A stretch of 60,000 nt of DNA from contig OX485809.1 of assembly GCA_950295325.1 (NCBI GenBank), forward strand, positions 35,905,081-35,965,080. The letters run 5' to 3'. Each line of letters starts with the position of its first letter. The stretch's first letter is position 1. The position numbers and the translations under genes are program-made. The notes below the pieces were generated by a model. That model ran no database searches. It had not been told where the DNA came from and was given only the letters and a program-made list of their open reading frames with translations. Below, piece after piece: positions 33,607 to 45,169 of this stretch. The stretch comes from Polytrichum commune. Taxonomy: Eukaryota > Streptophyta > Polytrichopsida > Polytrichales > Polytrichaceae.

Positions 33607-34012
33607 GTATCAGGACAAAATGCGAAACTATATCAAAAGTCAAGGCCAGTTATGTGTTTCTTAATAAAAATCAAGGTCCCTGACCTCAAATCATTTCAAA
33701 CCAGCAGAGACTCGACTACGCAAATTACTGTATCCTATGTCACTCTTAGAAGCTACTTTATTAGTCTATACAACCAACTACTCCACCATCAAGTGTGCCC
33801 GTTTGCAATTGTATCAGAACAAAGTGCGAAACTATATCAAAAGTCAAGGCCAGTTATGTGTTTCTTAATAAAAATCAAGGTCCCTGACCTCAAATCATTT
33901 CAAACCAGCAGAGACTCGACTACGCGAATTACTGTATCCTATGTCACTCTCAGAAGCTGCTTTATTAGTCTATACAACCAACTACTCCACCATCAAGTGT
34001 GCCCATTTGCAA
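33607..34012. repeat. 204-bp direct tandem duplication (2 units)
   Basis: Units 33607-33810 and 33811-34012 differ at only a few positions (e.g. ctacgcaaatt against ctacgcgaatt). Because 204 is divisible by three, a repeated open frame of 132 codons arises; it is not a gene. Confidence 0.9.
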
Positions 34013-34181
34013 CAAACTACTTCAGAATACGAAGAACCACAATTTCATGACAGAAAATCGACATTGTTCCCCAAAAACAAGAAACACAATATCTTGTCTT
34101 GGGAACTGAATGATTGCCTTCTCATGCAATGTAGCCTCTAGAAAACTCTGAAGTATATTGACTCGCCTTGGTAATTTTGGC

Positions 34182-34262
34182 CTCACATTGGTTGGAAGCA
34201 AGAAAAACTCACATTGGTTGGAAGCAAGAAAAAACTCACATTTGTTGGAAGCAAGAAAAAAC
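34182..34262. repeat. 26-27 bp tandem repeat, three units
   Basis: ctcacattggttggaagcaa followed by gaaaaa is repeated three times with small changes. Confidence 0.88.
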
Positions 34263-34497
34263 TCATATGGAGTGGAGGATGTGCAAGCACCACGGTGATA
34301 CAAACATTTGCCTCGCCATGTTCCTAGTTAGTCTCGCTCTCTAATCACCGTCTTAGCTCCCGGTTACAAAGGAAATTGCAAGAGCAAAGTTGAACTTAAG
34401 TATGTGAGTGAGTGTAGGAAGTTCTCCTACTGTTATGGGTTATGTTTTCCGGATATTTGAGCTGCACTTTATAGTACTCAAGTAATACGTGTCATTT

Positions 34498-34620
34498 CAA
34501 TTTCTAGTGTGTCAATTGACGTGTGGTTTTTTTCTTCACAAGTCACAGTACGTGTCAATTTCTAGATTGTGCGTGTCAATTGACGTGCATTTTTTTTTTG
34601 TGCAAGTTTTTGCGTGTCAA
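34498..34620. repeat. Repeated gtgtcaattgacgtg motifs
   Basis: The motif (g)tgtcaattgacgtg appears at about 34508 and 34580 with related cgtgtcaatttctag between. It contains the palindrome gtcaattgac, which also occurs near 30549. Confidence 0.6.
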
Positions 34621-34811
34621 AAGAGAAAAACTTGCAAAAACTTTGTCAAACATATACGCTGCTGCCTACCACCACCTTTTCATCAATGGACTCTCATTCA
34701 ACACACAAGAGTCTAGCTAGCTATATATGGGAATGGGAAAGTGCAAAGGCCAGTTGACCATATCCAATACTACAGTCCACCATGCATGATTGACAAACAC
34801 AAGAACACCTG

Positions 34812-34915
34812 CACTATATAAGTTAGTGTTCAAGTGTGCACGTGCATTTCAATGTGAAGGGCTTCAACATAATCACACTTCACTCAAACCTCCAAACTTT
34901 TTTTCAACACTTCAC

Positions 34916-34946
<31 letters not shown>
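34812..34946 (+). other. TATA-like site, short transcribed-looking stretch and A30 tract
   Basis: actatataagttag (34814-34827) is followed by about 90 bases of leader-like DNA and then 30 consecutive A at 34917-34946. This could be a promoter with a homopolymer, or the poly(A) end of a retroposed copy. No source gene recognised and no flanking duplication found. Confidence 0.3.
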
Positions 34947-34948
<2 letters not shown>

Positions 34949-35074
34949 TGATATTGGCCGTTTTGTATTGAATATGAAAATAATATGATGTCTCGTTATA
35001 TTGAAGAGGTACATGCAATAAAATGATGCACTAAAATTATCTAGATTTCTTATATAATGCACTCAATCATCTTC

Positions 35075-35275
35075 CAACTCAAAAGGCAAAGCCCTCCGGT
35101 TTTTGGTCGATTTCCAAGTGTAAAAAATTCTAGCCCAATCTGAAGACCGCATAAGGGCACTCACATCAGTGCATCCAATGTTTCATGTTTCAATCGATTT
35201 CTGCAATCTCTCTTCACCCATAAATGTTTGGAAAGTCCTTGTTCACATATAGATGTGCTTGGCAAACCGAAGTTG
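35075..35275 (-). pseudogene. Decayed hAT dimerisation-domain fragment
   Basis: The minus strand reads PSTSICEQGLSKHLWVKRDC RNRLKHETLDAL and then, after a frameshift, VPLCGLQ. It is parallel to PSSIAICERGFSKQNAIKSH LRNRLNLKTLDAL and VSLCGLE in the transposase at 30673-32586. Similarity fades on both sides. It is a remnant of a related but different hAT copy. Confidence 0.65.
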
Positions 35276-36104
35276 TGGTCAGTGTCAAGTCGAAATTGTA
35301 GGAGCTATTGGAATTTGGAAGTGTCTGCTAGAGTGCCAAGATTGGAGTCTAGCTATGTTTTTATTTGCAAATTGCAGTCATTGTATTTTGTGACATGTAG
35401 TTTTTGGAGAGGTCTACACTGTAAAGGGTGGAATCTTTGCAAAGCACATTTTTGTGAAGTGCCCAAAAAGAAAAAGAAAAAGAAAAAGAGATGTATATAT
35501 ATAAATGGCAAAAATCCGAGTTTTTCCAAGTCCAACCGATGACAAGTTGTGATCTTTCAGGTTTTCTTTATTAAAAGGAGGTATATTCCATAGATTCCCT
35601 TACAAAGATCAGTCATTTTCATGAAGTGTTAAACTTCAACCGATTATTTCTCAAACTCAAGTGGTTCATTTGTAACTTGTGGTCAGTTTTCCCCGTTTTA
35701 AGTTCTAACATGTGCATTAGCTGGTACATACGGAGGTCTTAAAGTGTCACTTTTAGAGTATTATGCAAATTTCATACTATTAGGAGAGTCAAGATAATTG
35801 TAGAAAATATTGTAGAGTATCAAACACAAGCCCGATTCAAGCAACTAAATAGCACTGTAACGAAGCTTGTATTGGTCCAAGGCAAAATCAAAAAGTTTTT
35901 TTTTTTCAATTTGAGTCTTTTGATGCTAATTGAGGGGGTATATTCATGTGTGCATGCTCCTTTATACTCCAACCACTCATGTAGTTTCAAGTAGTTTGGA
36001 GGAAGCGGTAAACATGCTAGCTAGCTTCAGGTTAGAGACCCAAAGTGTCACTATTGGACTATGGTTGTTTTGTAGCCTTAGTACCTTACATAGTAAACTA
36101 CAAC
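35276..36104. other. Intergenic, no gene recognised
   Basis: Contains an (aaaaag)n run at 35463-35488 and, at 35637-35685, a reverse-orientation end of the accggttgaag repeat (ttatttctcaaactcaagtg). Confidence 0.45.
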
Positions 36105-36107
36105 TTA

Positions 36108-37768
36108 GGGCCAATTTGCACATGTGACCAAAGGCCATGAGGAGAACTGATTTAGGATTTCCCCTTGTCATGGTCAATAGTCCGAAGACTGCGACGAAGA
36201 GAAATTCACATAACCTTGGTCATGGGACATAATGTAAGGACCGGGATATAGTATTTTCATTGAAACAAAAAATAAAATTTCTTTACAAATAGAATAAATT
36301 CTTTACATATAAATTTTCAAAGATAGATTACGTTGAAAGTAGACAATTTTAAAATTATTTTTCCAAAACAATACAATCTTTTTTTTGACATGTAGGATTC
36401 TATGTCCTTTATTTGGTGAGACAACCTATTTCAACCTATACTCCCTCCGCAATATATGGGCAGCTACCAAACATTATTCATTCTAGGACATTTAGGATTT
36501 CATGTCACTTTCTCATCCATCTTTTGACATGATTAGCAACAATCACTTATTTTTGGTGACCTTGTGTAAAATGTAGTGGGATTGCCACTCATTTCTTAGC
36601 GAATGAGAGATTTTAGAAAGCATTGGTTATGTCACTAATCATAAGTGTAATCATGCTCTTAGATGGGAAAAATAAGTGGAGTACAAAACCTATTTCAGTT
36701 GACCTAAGCAATTTCACATGAGTGTGGTACATGTGTGATAATAGGGTGATTTTCCTCTAGTCTAGAAATGTTATCACATCGTTTAACAAAAAAAATCATG
36801 ATTTATTTGTAGGTTTTGAAATTACAATAAATTTTCAAAGGCAAGATACTTTCCCATCCCATATTCATAACATAGGTCAACTTATTTCCTGATAACTAGG
36901 AGCGAAAGCATGAGTGCAATTAGTGTCTTTCAACACCAAATGTGGTGGCTACATGCGAGATTCTTTGTGACTTTTTCCATCATGTTAGAAAATGACAACT
37001 CCATTTGCGGAACTTCACAACTTAGGGGGCTCTATGATTAAGATTAGGGAGGCTATCATTAACGGGTTAGTTTGCTCTAGTATGATTGTGTTTGTGTTGG
37101 CTAAGGTCAACATACTAGGGTCAACATTGAATCACTTGGTGTATATACAATATAGTAAAAAAAAGTAAACCACTAAGACCAAATAGATAATAACTCATAA
37201 TCAAAGTATGATCAATATGTTATTTTTTTAATATCTCGATTAAAGCATGTTTACACAAGTGACCATAGACCATGATCACCATTGCCTAGTTTATTTCCTT
37301 GGTTGGAAAATGAGTGGATGTCCCACTTCACTTTATACAAGGTCACCAGAATTTAAGTTTGAACATGTAAAAAAGATGGATGAGAAAGTGACATGAGGAT
37401 TTACATGTCCATAGATGGACAATGTTTAGTGGTCACCCAAATTTCACGTCGAGAAACCTCAAATAGGTTGTCTCAACATAAAATAATGTAATCATGTCAA
37501 AAGAAAAAAGTACGGTTTTAGCAAACTTTAGTAAAGAAACTTACAACTTTTATTATCTATATTTCAACTATTTTTTATAGTACTTATCCTCACTTTCATC
37601 AAAAACACTATATCCTTGTCTAATTATGCTTTACACCATGTCCCATGACCAAGACTTTACAAAAGTGATGTGGATTTCTTTTGGCCATGGTGTTCGGATC
37701 GCCAACACCACCACAAAAATATGAATTAAATTTTCTAATGGCCTTTGGTCACGTGTGTAAAACAACAT
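36108..37768. mobile_element. Non-autonomous DNA element with inverted arms of about 500 bp
   Basis: The reverse complement of about 37270-37768 aligns in order with 36108-36620. Anchors: gtgaccaaaggccat at the outer ends, catgggaca...ggatatagt, ttgacatg, gagacaacctattt, and catgtcactttctcatcc. The left end reads ttagggccaatttgcacatg, matching the end of the GGGCCACTTC family. The centre (36621-37270) encodes nothing recognisable. Open frames inside (e.g. 37681-38022) are incidental. Arms are clearly diverged, so the insertion is old. Confidence 0.75.
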
Positions 37769-39125
37769 TGATATCATTATTATTGCGGTATGACTATACT
37801 TGCACCACATATGGTTCTAGATGCATTGGACTCACCATGTGTGAAGCTTTTAGTTCATTGCTCCTACTAGGGTTAGGGATTCGTGCATGTCTCCATAAAC
37901 TCATCCATTTGAAAGGTGAAAGTGTAGTAAATTATTCTATAACATGTATTTGTCTAATTTTATACACAATGACTCTAAAAATCACATCAAAGACCCAAAT
38001 AAGCATGACGAGATCCAGTTGAAATGGACCAAGCCTCAACTTTGTAGGGGAATTTTTAGTTTTTTTAATAGAGCTCCTTCATCCACAATTTATGAGTTTA
38101 CATAGAAACCATCACCCCAAGCCACTTCCTAGGGTCATTTCATGTCGGGGACAGAATTTCTGGGAACCACATATTTTTACCTAACATACATGGTCAAGGG
38201 ATCAAGGCGAAAATGTGTGGTCACGTGGTGAATTATTCTATAATCCATACAAATACAAAGGGGGGGGGGTGTATGTAGACATGGGAATAACAACTATATC
38301 ACTACTTTATGATTTGAATATAACATTATTAATAAGTATGCATTTGTTCTTTATGTGGACCCCGAGAATATAACTATGGGATGCTGCAAGTAGTCCAAAT
38401 TCAAACTAAATATGCACTAGATGCGACATCTCATGGTTATATTCTCGGGGCTAGCATGTACGAACGCACATTGCTCAATAATGTTGTGAATAGTATTGGT
38501 GAATAAGTATTCTGGTTGGTTATAAATGATTAGGAAAGTTATTGCGATGATCATGACGGATTCGGAAGAGGTGACTATGTTGAACTCACTGCTGGTAAGT
38601 CCTTCAACCTAATAATCTCGTTATGGTAAACGCACGTGACCTTGTTCTTTACGTAAAGCCACCCTAACACTAAAGCCACTTTACAGTGGAGCTTGAAGGC
38701 CCCTGACCCATGGTATACAAATTATGTGATCGGCGGAGAAATTGGGGACAATCCCAAGTTCATTCTACACTAGACCATGAGGGTCTGAGGGACCAAAGAA
38801 ATTTGAGTAAATGGAAAATTTAAATGACATCCTATATAATGACACCAACTAGATAATGTTTCTTGGTTTATCGGATATCACATTAGACCCATCAAAAAGA
38901 GGTGTGCCCCACACAAAACCAAGGGCCATGGCAAGCAATTCAATTGGCACTGGTTTCTAAAACATGTTTATAACTATAGAGGAGTCATGCACTACCGACT
39001 ACTTTGGATTATCCATGAACATATGTTGCAGTCCCTCAACATGGTCTACTTTCACTTCACACCAAGCTTGAGGCCCATCAATTGGATTTCTATTCCCCAC
39101 GACACGGCCTTTCCATAATTTTCAA
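37769..39125. other. Intergenic, with a small stem-loop
   Basis: Apart from the stem-loop at 38360-38450, nothing recognised. A G9 run lies near 38262-38270. Confidence 0.4.
38360..38450. repeat. 91-bp stem-loop element
   Basis: ccccgagaatataactatgg (38360-38379) pairs with the inverted ccatg.gttatattctcgggg (38431-38450), giving arms of about 24 bp. Possibly a tiny MITE; no target duplication evident. Confidence 0.65.
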
Positions 39126-39627
39126 AGGCCCTTTCCATCTTCACACATGAGCCAAGTTCCATGACCATGAAATTATGAGAGCCCAAAAGAAAGTGTCTAG
39201 TCTAGAGGCCATCCCAACACACCTCCATAATCGTGTAGTGTGGTCACGGACCCTCAAGTGTAGTGTGAAGTCATATTTGACCGGGCCCTCAACCAAATGC
39301 TATTTCAATGGATGTCTATTCATGCGGGTCCTCACACATGATACAATAGAGCAAATCAACGGTTATGAGCGTTCAGTGGTGTCATGGTCTCCTAGTTTTG
39401 TGTTAAGCCTACGTCCAAGAGATGGTCCATGTGAGCATGAAACATGATCCATTGGATGCCATGTAGGAATCCATGTAGGCTTTCCATCTTGCATTCACAT
39501 ATATACTCCAGTGGTCCCTCAAGCGTAGTGTGAAGTAGCGAACTTGGACCGGCTCCGTCTTTTCCACCAATGAGAGTGCTTGAAGTGTAATGGACACGGG
39601 CTCGCAGTCTCGTGTGTGAAGTGGCCC
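39126..39627. mobile_element. MITE-like element, GGGCCACTTC family (copy A)
   Basis: Aligns along its whole length with the copy at 51671-52542 (leaving out the nested MITE there): cacatgagccaagttccatg, ctcaagtgtagtgtgaag, ggatgccatgtaggaatcca and gagagtgcttgaagtgtaatg. The right end cgtgtgtgaagtggccc is followed by tta. The left end is mutated. A second related end (cacggctcttggtctgtgtg) follows at 39631-39672, so two family members may be fused here. No coding capacity. Confidence 0.7.
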
Positions 39628-41248
39628 TTAGATTTTCATGGTCACGGCTCTTGGTCTGTGTGTAAGGTGGCCCAAAGGTCAACATAAGTGCACTTTACTG
39701 TAGGTTTATTGGTTCCTCAAAGACCGAATCGGATCCTGGACCTCCTCGAGCAGGTGTAGTCAGGATTCAAGGCCACATGACTCACAGATCATAAGGAATA
39801 AAGTTGAATATAGTGAATATTAAGAAAACAAGTAATTGTGGCCTCTCAACATTCAAGCGCCATAATACCATATGAGCCACATATTAGTTAGTATATTTGG
39901 TATGGCGGGCGGATCAATTTGGACATACTTGAATATTACTAGATATACTTGAATGAAAGCCACACCTACGTAGTGGTCCACATCATTTGAGTAAGCTTGA
40001 ATTTCATGTGGCCCACATTTTGTATCATCCCAAATGCATTTTATATCATCCCAAGTGGGGTGTGTTGTCCTTTGGTCCGTTGCTCTCTTGGCATTGGTCG
40101 AATTAACTTCTATCGACAAAGGGGAAAAGAAAAACGTTATATATGTGTATATAGTAGGGCTCATTTTGGTGATGATAATGGAGGTGGGTCGCACGCAACA
40201 TTATTTCAACTTTGAAAAAGAAGGAGCAAGGTAGATGTGAATACACCTTAACCTCCATAATGTCACCTCCGTATTGTCACTCCTTCTCTTATATCCCAAA
40301 ACTCTAAGGAACGGATGCACTCAATTTAAATCTCCCTCCTTGTTGTCACATTTCCGTCCCATATATCATAGATTTTTACATTGAAGTAATGCACCAAAGA
40401 ATTCAAACCACATGGTCGCATGCATCACGTTGTCATCATTGTCATTAGTGTCATCATTGCAATATTGACTTTGTGTTATTCCATATGTCACAGCTTGCAC
40501 TAATTCTCTATTATTAGACATCCATGTTGACACTATAAACCTCCTCAATAGCATGTGCACTTTGGTTGTCACATGCATGATAGTAGGGAGGTTAGAGTGT
40601 GTTTTGTTTGAAACAATGTCATCTTATCATTTGAAGGCCTTGGTAGTAAGCCCCCTCCCCCCAAACTGATTTCAACCCATGTCAAGGACACTTTGGACTG
40701 TATATATAATATAAAAATTTCTCATTCTAAAGAGGGGCATAACATTATTCAGTTTATGAGTTGTGTTCATGGGCCCAACAGTAGATTCGAGAATAAAAAC
40801 CCTAGATGTTAGAATCCTACTGCTTCATATTGAATATGAAGTTTAGGGCAATGGAATACAACTCATTATCTACGTAATGTTATGGAATCTAAACTCCACT
40901 CATTTACTTCTAGATAGAAGTGTGAAGCATCACTTGTTGCCACCAATTCATGGAAAATGTATTATGTGCTCGTATTCATCAAAAAAAATTGTTTTTGAAA
41001 ACATCTAGGATCCACACACCTTGTTGGGATTCTTTTGATAAGTGTCAACTTTGAGTCATTCCATACAGATAGTTGAATGGATATATTGATTGGCATGTTT
41101 TGTTACCTTCAATGTAGGGATGAATGTGTGGATCAAGTTACAAGAAAGAGTTGAAGAAGCAACAATAAATACATTAAAAACAAAAAAGAAGATGAAGAGG
41201 CTGAATGAATATTGCTTTATTTGATATTGTGTGTTACATGTTTAGACT
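39628..41248. other. Intergenic, no gene recognised
   Basis: Includes a short related repeat end (39631-39672). The remainder is AT-rich without coding sequence. Confidence 0.4.
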
Positions 41249-41427
41249 TTCATTAAAAAATGCTATATCCCGGTCTAGGCCGGCTTTGTCCCGTGAGCAA
41301 TTAATATTTCCAAAGGTGATGTGAAGCTCTCATCGTCATGGCTTTGGATTGCCTACTAGGGTCACAAGAAAACCCAAATCATTTACTTCTCTCACGGCCC
41401 TTGGTCGTGTGTATAGGATGGCCCTTA
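41249..41427 (-). repeat. Partial copy of the long-TIR element arm
   Basis: The reverse complement aligns with 36113-36285: gaccaagggccgtgag against gaccaaaggccatgag, and ccgggatatagca against ccgggatatagta. Only one arm is present. Confidence 0.65.
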
Positions 41428-42220
41428 TCACCCACTATATATGATGTGCTTCGCTTTCACCATTGCGGAATTCATGCATGGTGCACATCATGCCCATGAC
41501 ATGCTAGGATTGTGAGGAGTTGTTGGGAAGGTGACCGGGATATCTTGCTTCCATGTTGACTTTGGGGTAGTATTCTTGCCTTGCAACTTGTTCCAACTTC
41601 CTCTTGGAATACCTCTACCACCAAATTTTAACACTTTGGTATACATTTACATGTTACTAAGGTTATATATTGCAACGATTGATAAGGAAAGAGTAGAGGA
41701 CCGGGTTGTTACACGGTTGGGTATTGTGACACCTACGTAGAGGGTAATAGTAAAACCATGCTCTCTATAGGTTGGTTGGTGATTCCTCTCATTTCTAGTT
41801 CATTGGATTGATTCAGGGTCTTTGATCTCAATTTAGGGGTTAATTTTCATAGATATGAACCCCCTTGTTCTATGATAATAAAGTACCATATCAATAAAGA
41901 ACATATCATCAAATTTGGTTACCGTTCTTTTATTGTGTAATAGATATTGTGTATATCTACTCATGAAAAAAACTTGATAAAATGTTGACCCTTTTTGGTG
42001 ATGCTTTATGTTAAAATAGATTCTTTTTTATCGCATGTGGTGTTCAACTTGACAATGGGGTGCACCCCCCATAAATGCTTTAAAGCTGGATTTGAATATC
42101 TATAAAGTACCATGTCAATAAGTGCACACTTGCACTAGTACAAAGACCGGCCCATATGACGCACATGCCTGATACACATCACATATTGTGTTAGTTAATG
42201 GGATATACCATGCATTGTAA
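41428..42220. other. Intergenic, no gene recognised
   Basis: AT-rich; the phrase aaagtaccat(a/g)tcaataa occurs at about 41880 and 42107. Nothing else seen. Confidence 0.4.
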
Positions 42221-42314
42221 GGGTGAGTTTCCATGTAGGCTGCTCACACACTAGATTCTAGATAATAGTGGGTCGGACATGTTCGCATGCAGTTAAGCAC
42301 AAGCCGCCATCCAA

Positions 42315-42343
42315 CCACATTCTAACGGTTCGTTAGAATGTGG
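42315..42343. repeat. Perfect 13-bp hairpin with 3-base loop
   Basis: ccacattctaacg, gtt, cgttagaatgtgg. Confidence 0.9.
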
Positions 42344-42694
42344 AGGGTTGTGGACATGGGTAGCTAGACTTCCATGCACCCACTAAAGAATCTTTAACCT
42401 ACAAGTACCGGTCACAAAAGGATCAAGATAGGTTCAAGACTCAAGAGAATCAATGACGATCTAGAACTCCATCCTTGATAACCAAGAGGAGGAGGTTAGT
42501 AGGTGGGCCTGGATTTCAGAACATAGGAGTAGCTAGTTGGCACATACTAACCCTACCCCACCATATGCTCAACTAAAAAGGAACTTGTCAGTTGCTACAT
42601 GATATTTTGGATGGTCCCAACCAATGGGGGTGTGACACGTCGCATTACTCCTCGGAAAAGCATATTGAATGAATGCCATTACCATGGCGACACT

Positions 42695-42800
42695 TAGGGC
42701 CACTTCACACACGAGCCAAGAGAGCCCAAAGGAAAGTGTCCAAGGGCCGTCCCAACACACCTCCTAAATCATGTAGTAGGTTGGTCATGGTGATAAGGTT
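42695..42800. repeat. Fragment of the GGGCCACTTC element family (copy C)
   Basis: ttagggccacttcacacacg (42695-42714) then agccaagagagcccaaagg and aaagtgtccaagggccgtcc match the left ends of copies A and B. Only about 100 bp is kept. Confidence 0.65.
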
Positions 42801-43625
42801 GATTCATCTCAAACAACGTTCAAATAGACTATTTTGTTGGGGTCCACGAAGCTTAACCCTAAACTAGATCCATAACAATGTTATCTGGGATTGGAACTAT
42901 TCTATTAAATATTCCTGGATATTTCCCACATTTGCATAGACAATCTTCCTCCTTTCTTGCATGCAATTTTTTTTACACTAAAGGCCTGAAGGGTAGGAAG
43001 AAATGTTTTGGGGGAAAACATGTCTTGGATTCGAGAGACTATTTTGGACAAAACCTTCCCCCCCCCCCCCCCTTCCCTACTTGCAATTTTTCCACATAAG
43101 CATCGGAGAGGACTCTTTGGAGCATTAGAGTCCATCCCTCCACAAGCTCGCAATTTTTCCACAGATGCAATACAGAGGGATGAAGATTTTCTTTTTTCTT
43201 TTTTTCCAAAAACAAGTCTCGTGTACATGGGGTATTCTCATTAAGAATCTTATCAATATATTTTCTTTTCATTTTCTTCTTTAAGGGTGGGGTGGAAGAA
43301 AAAAAAACTCTTTCTTCTCTATTAAATATTTGGCTCCCTAATGTCTGGCTTATAGTTTGATCAAGGGTTTGGGGCTGCACTTTGAAGGGATTCTAAGACT
43401 TGAAGTGGTTTATTCAATGTTTACATATTGAGCCTTTGATGCGAGGCAAGCAAAATCTCTTGCCTCTGGGTGCCAAAAATGGCATTCATGCCTAGCATAT
43501 TTGCATCACAATCTAGCATATTTTGATGGCGGTAGGGAAGAGAAAATATGTTAGCATATTTGGATGGGTTTGTCCTTATTCACAGTAGAATATGATGGGT
43601 GAGCAACCTACATGGAAACTCACCC

Positions 43626-44645
43626 TACGGATCGAGGTGTTGAAAAAGCTAGGAACGAAAGTTTAATCCGGGGGGGGGGGGGGGGTTGCCTCCATGTTGA
43701 GACTCGTTAACATGAGTGGGATTTGGGACTTGGGACCCCAATGAAACATCAAAGCCACTTAAGGTAGATGGGTCTTAAGTGGCTCGTTTTCTCAATCAGA
43801 CCCCATATTCGATTGGCATGTGGTTCAATAAGATTCAAAGAGAAATCCTCATGAAGACACATGCTTAAAAGAGATTGGACTATGTCTTCAAATACGAATA
43901 ACTACTCTACAGTCAATAATAAACGCAATTAAGAGGACTTGTGTATCTAATTAAGAAATCAACAAAATTGAACCTCCATTAACCATAAGTAAACCAAGGT
44001 AGGTCTAATTTTCTATATGATTTTTGCATATTTTTAATTTTAGATTTGCTAATGCAACACATGTTTTGTTCTGTAAATTTAATCACTAGAAGGTGGAGAA
44101 CATGAAAAACAGACCAAACAACGCCCACATACCTTATGGATAGAGGGCTCACGATGGCTTGCAAGTGGATGAAGGCAAAGCCGCTGTTGGTTGGAATTTT
44201 GAGCTTTGTTGGCTCTGTCTGTAGAACAAAGACTATGCATCAACTCCTTTGTTTCAAGTGCAAATTTCCTAACCACTTTGCATTTACACTTGGACGTTAC
44301 TTGTTCTTGTTATTTTTGGTCCAATTTATTTAATGTGGATGTTAACTATATATATATATATATATAATTAATTAACTATAGTTGCTCCCTAGAATGTATT
44401 GAAAAAATATATAGTTAACTATAGTTATTTTGGCAATTTTTAATTACTTATTATTAAATTTTCGGGTGATACATGAGTAGCTTCACCCGCATTTGAGAAG
44501 AAGGTGCAAAAAATCCAATAAAGGTTTGGTTATAGATATAGTAAATAGCAATGGATTGGCATGAGCAAAGTGGACAACTACAATTATAGTCTTTCATAAT
44601 AAAGGAGAGAGCCTCACGGTTCTACCATATTCTTGTTACGATATG
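43626..44645. other. Intergenic with G16 run and (AT)n
   Basis: G16 at 43670-43685 and an AT dinucleotide tract near 44349-44366. No gene. Confidence 0.45.
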
Positions 44646-45169
44646 CCTAGGGTGGCAACTATTGCAAAATAACTTGTAACAAAAAATCCATCCACATTAT
44701 CCTTGTACATTTACACCAGAGAAAAATTTTACACAACTTAGAATGGAGTGATGTAGTGCATATTGAGATAGTCCACAATACGTAATAATTGTGTTGATTT
44801 GAACATGTCTATGTATTATAATACATTAATAATTTGAAAACAATGTGGAATTTCTCTTGGACATGGGGGCTCGTCCATAATCTGGTCTCCATCACACCTA
44901 ATTATAATTTAGATAATCTACAAAAATTTGAAGATAATCTAGATTATATTGGCTTGTGAGCCCTAACCCTAACTCTCTTCCCGACTTCTCTCGGTGGCCT
45001 CTCTCCTGCTTCTCTTTTGAAACTCTTGAATCCAAAGAATTTGAATCATAATCTAGGTTATTTGAAACATAATCTAGATTATATGTACGATTATGTATAC
45101 ATAATCTATGCCTTTGTGAAACTTTTGGACAAGCCCCCTGTAATTATTTGTTTGAGTTGCCACCCTAGG
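44646..45169. mobile_element. hAT-type MITE with 15-bp TIRs
   Basis: cctagggtggcaact (44646-44660) and its inverse agttgccaccctagg (45155-45169) bound 524 bp. The flanks acgatatg and acaatatg agree at 7 of 8 bases, the length expected of a hAT target duplication. Inside are an inner inverted pair (gggggctcgtcc near 44866 and ggacaagccccc near 45127) and several attataatctagatta-like motifs. No coding sequence. Confidence 0.72.

Larger units (their letters stand above)
42221..43625. mobile_element. 1.4-kb non-autonomous DNA element with 27-bp TIRs
   Basis: gggtgagtttccatgtaggc at 42221 (27-base arm to 42247) is repeated in inverted orientation at 43599-43625 with one mismatch. Flanks are taa and tac, compatible with a mutated 3-bp duplication. 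Inside lie a GGGCCACTTC-family fragment from 42695, a 13-bp hairpin at 42315-42343 and a C15 run at 43058. No transposase found. Confidence 0.6.

Noticed and set aside
33652-34050. 132-codon frame with internal repetition
   Set aside because: Product of the 204-bp tandem duplication.
36435-36470. actccctccgcaatat, like the start of a Stowaway MITE
   Set aside because: No inverted partner end and no TA duplication; it lies within the arm of a larger element.
37681-38022. 113-codon plus-strand frame
   Set aside because: Starts in the right arm of the long-TIR element and runs into intergenic DNA; no family features.
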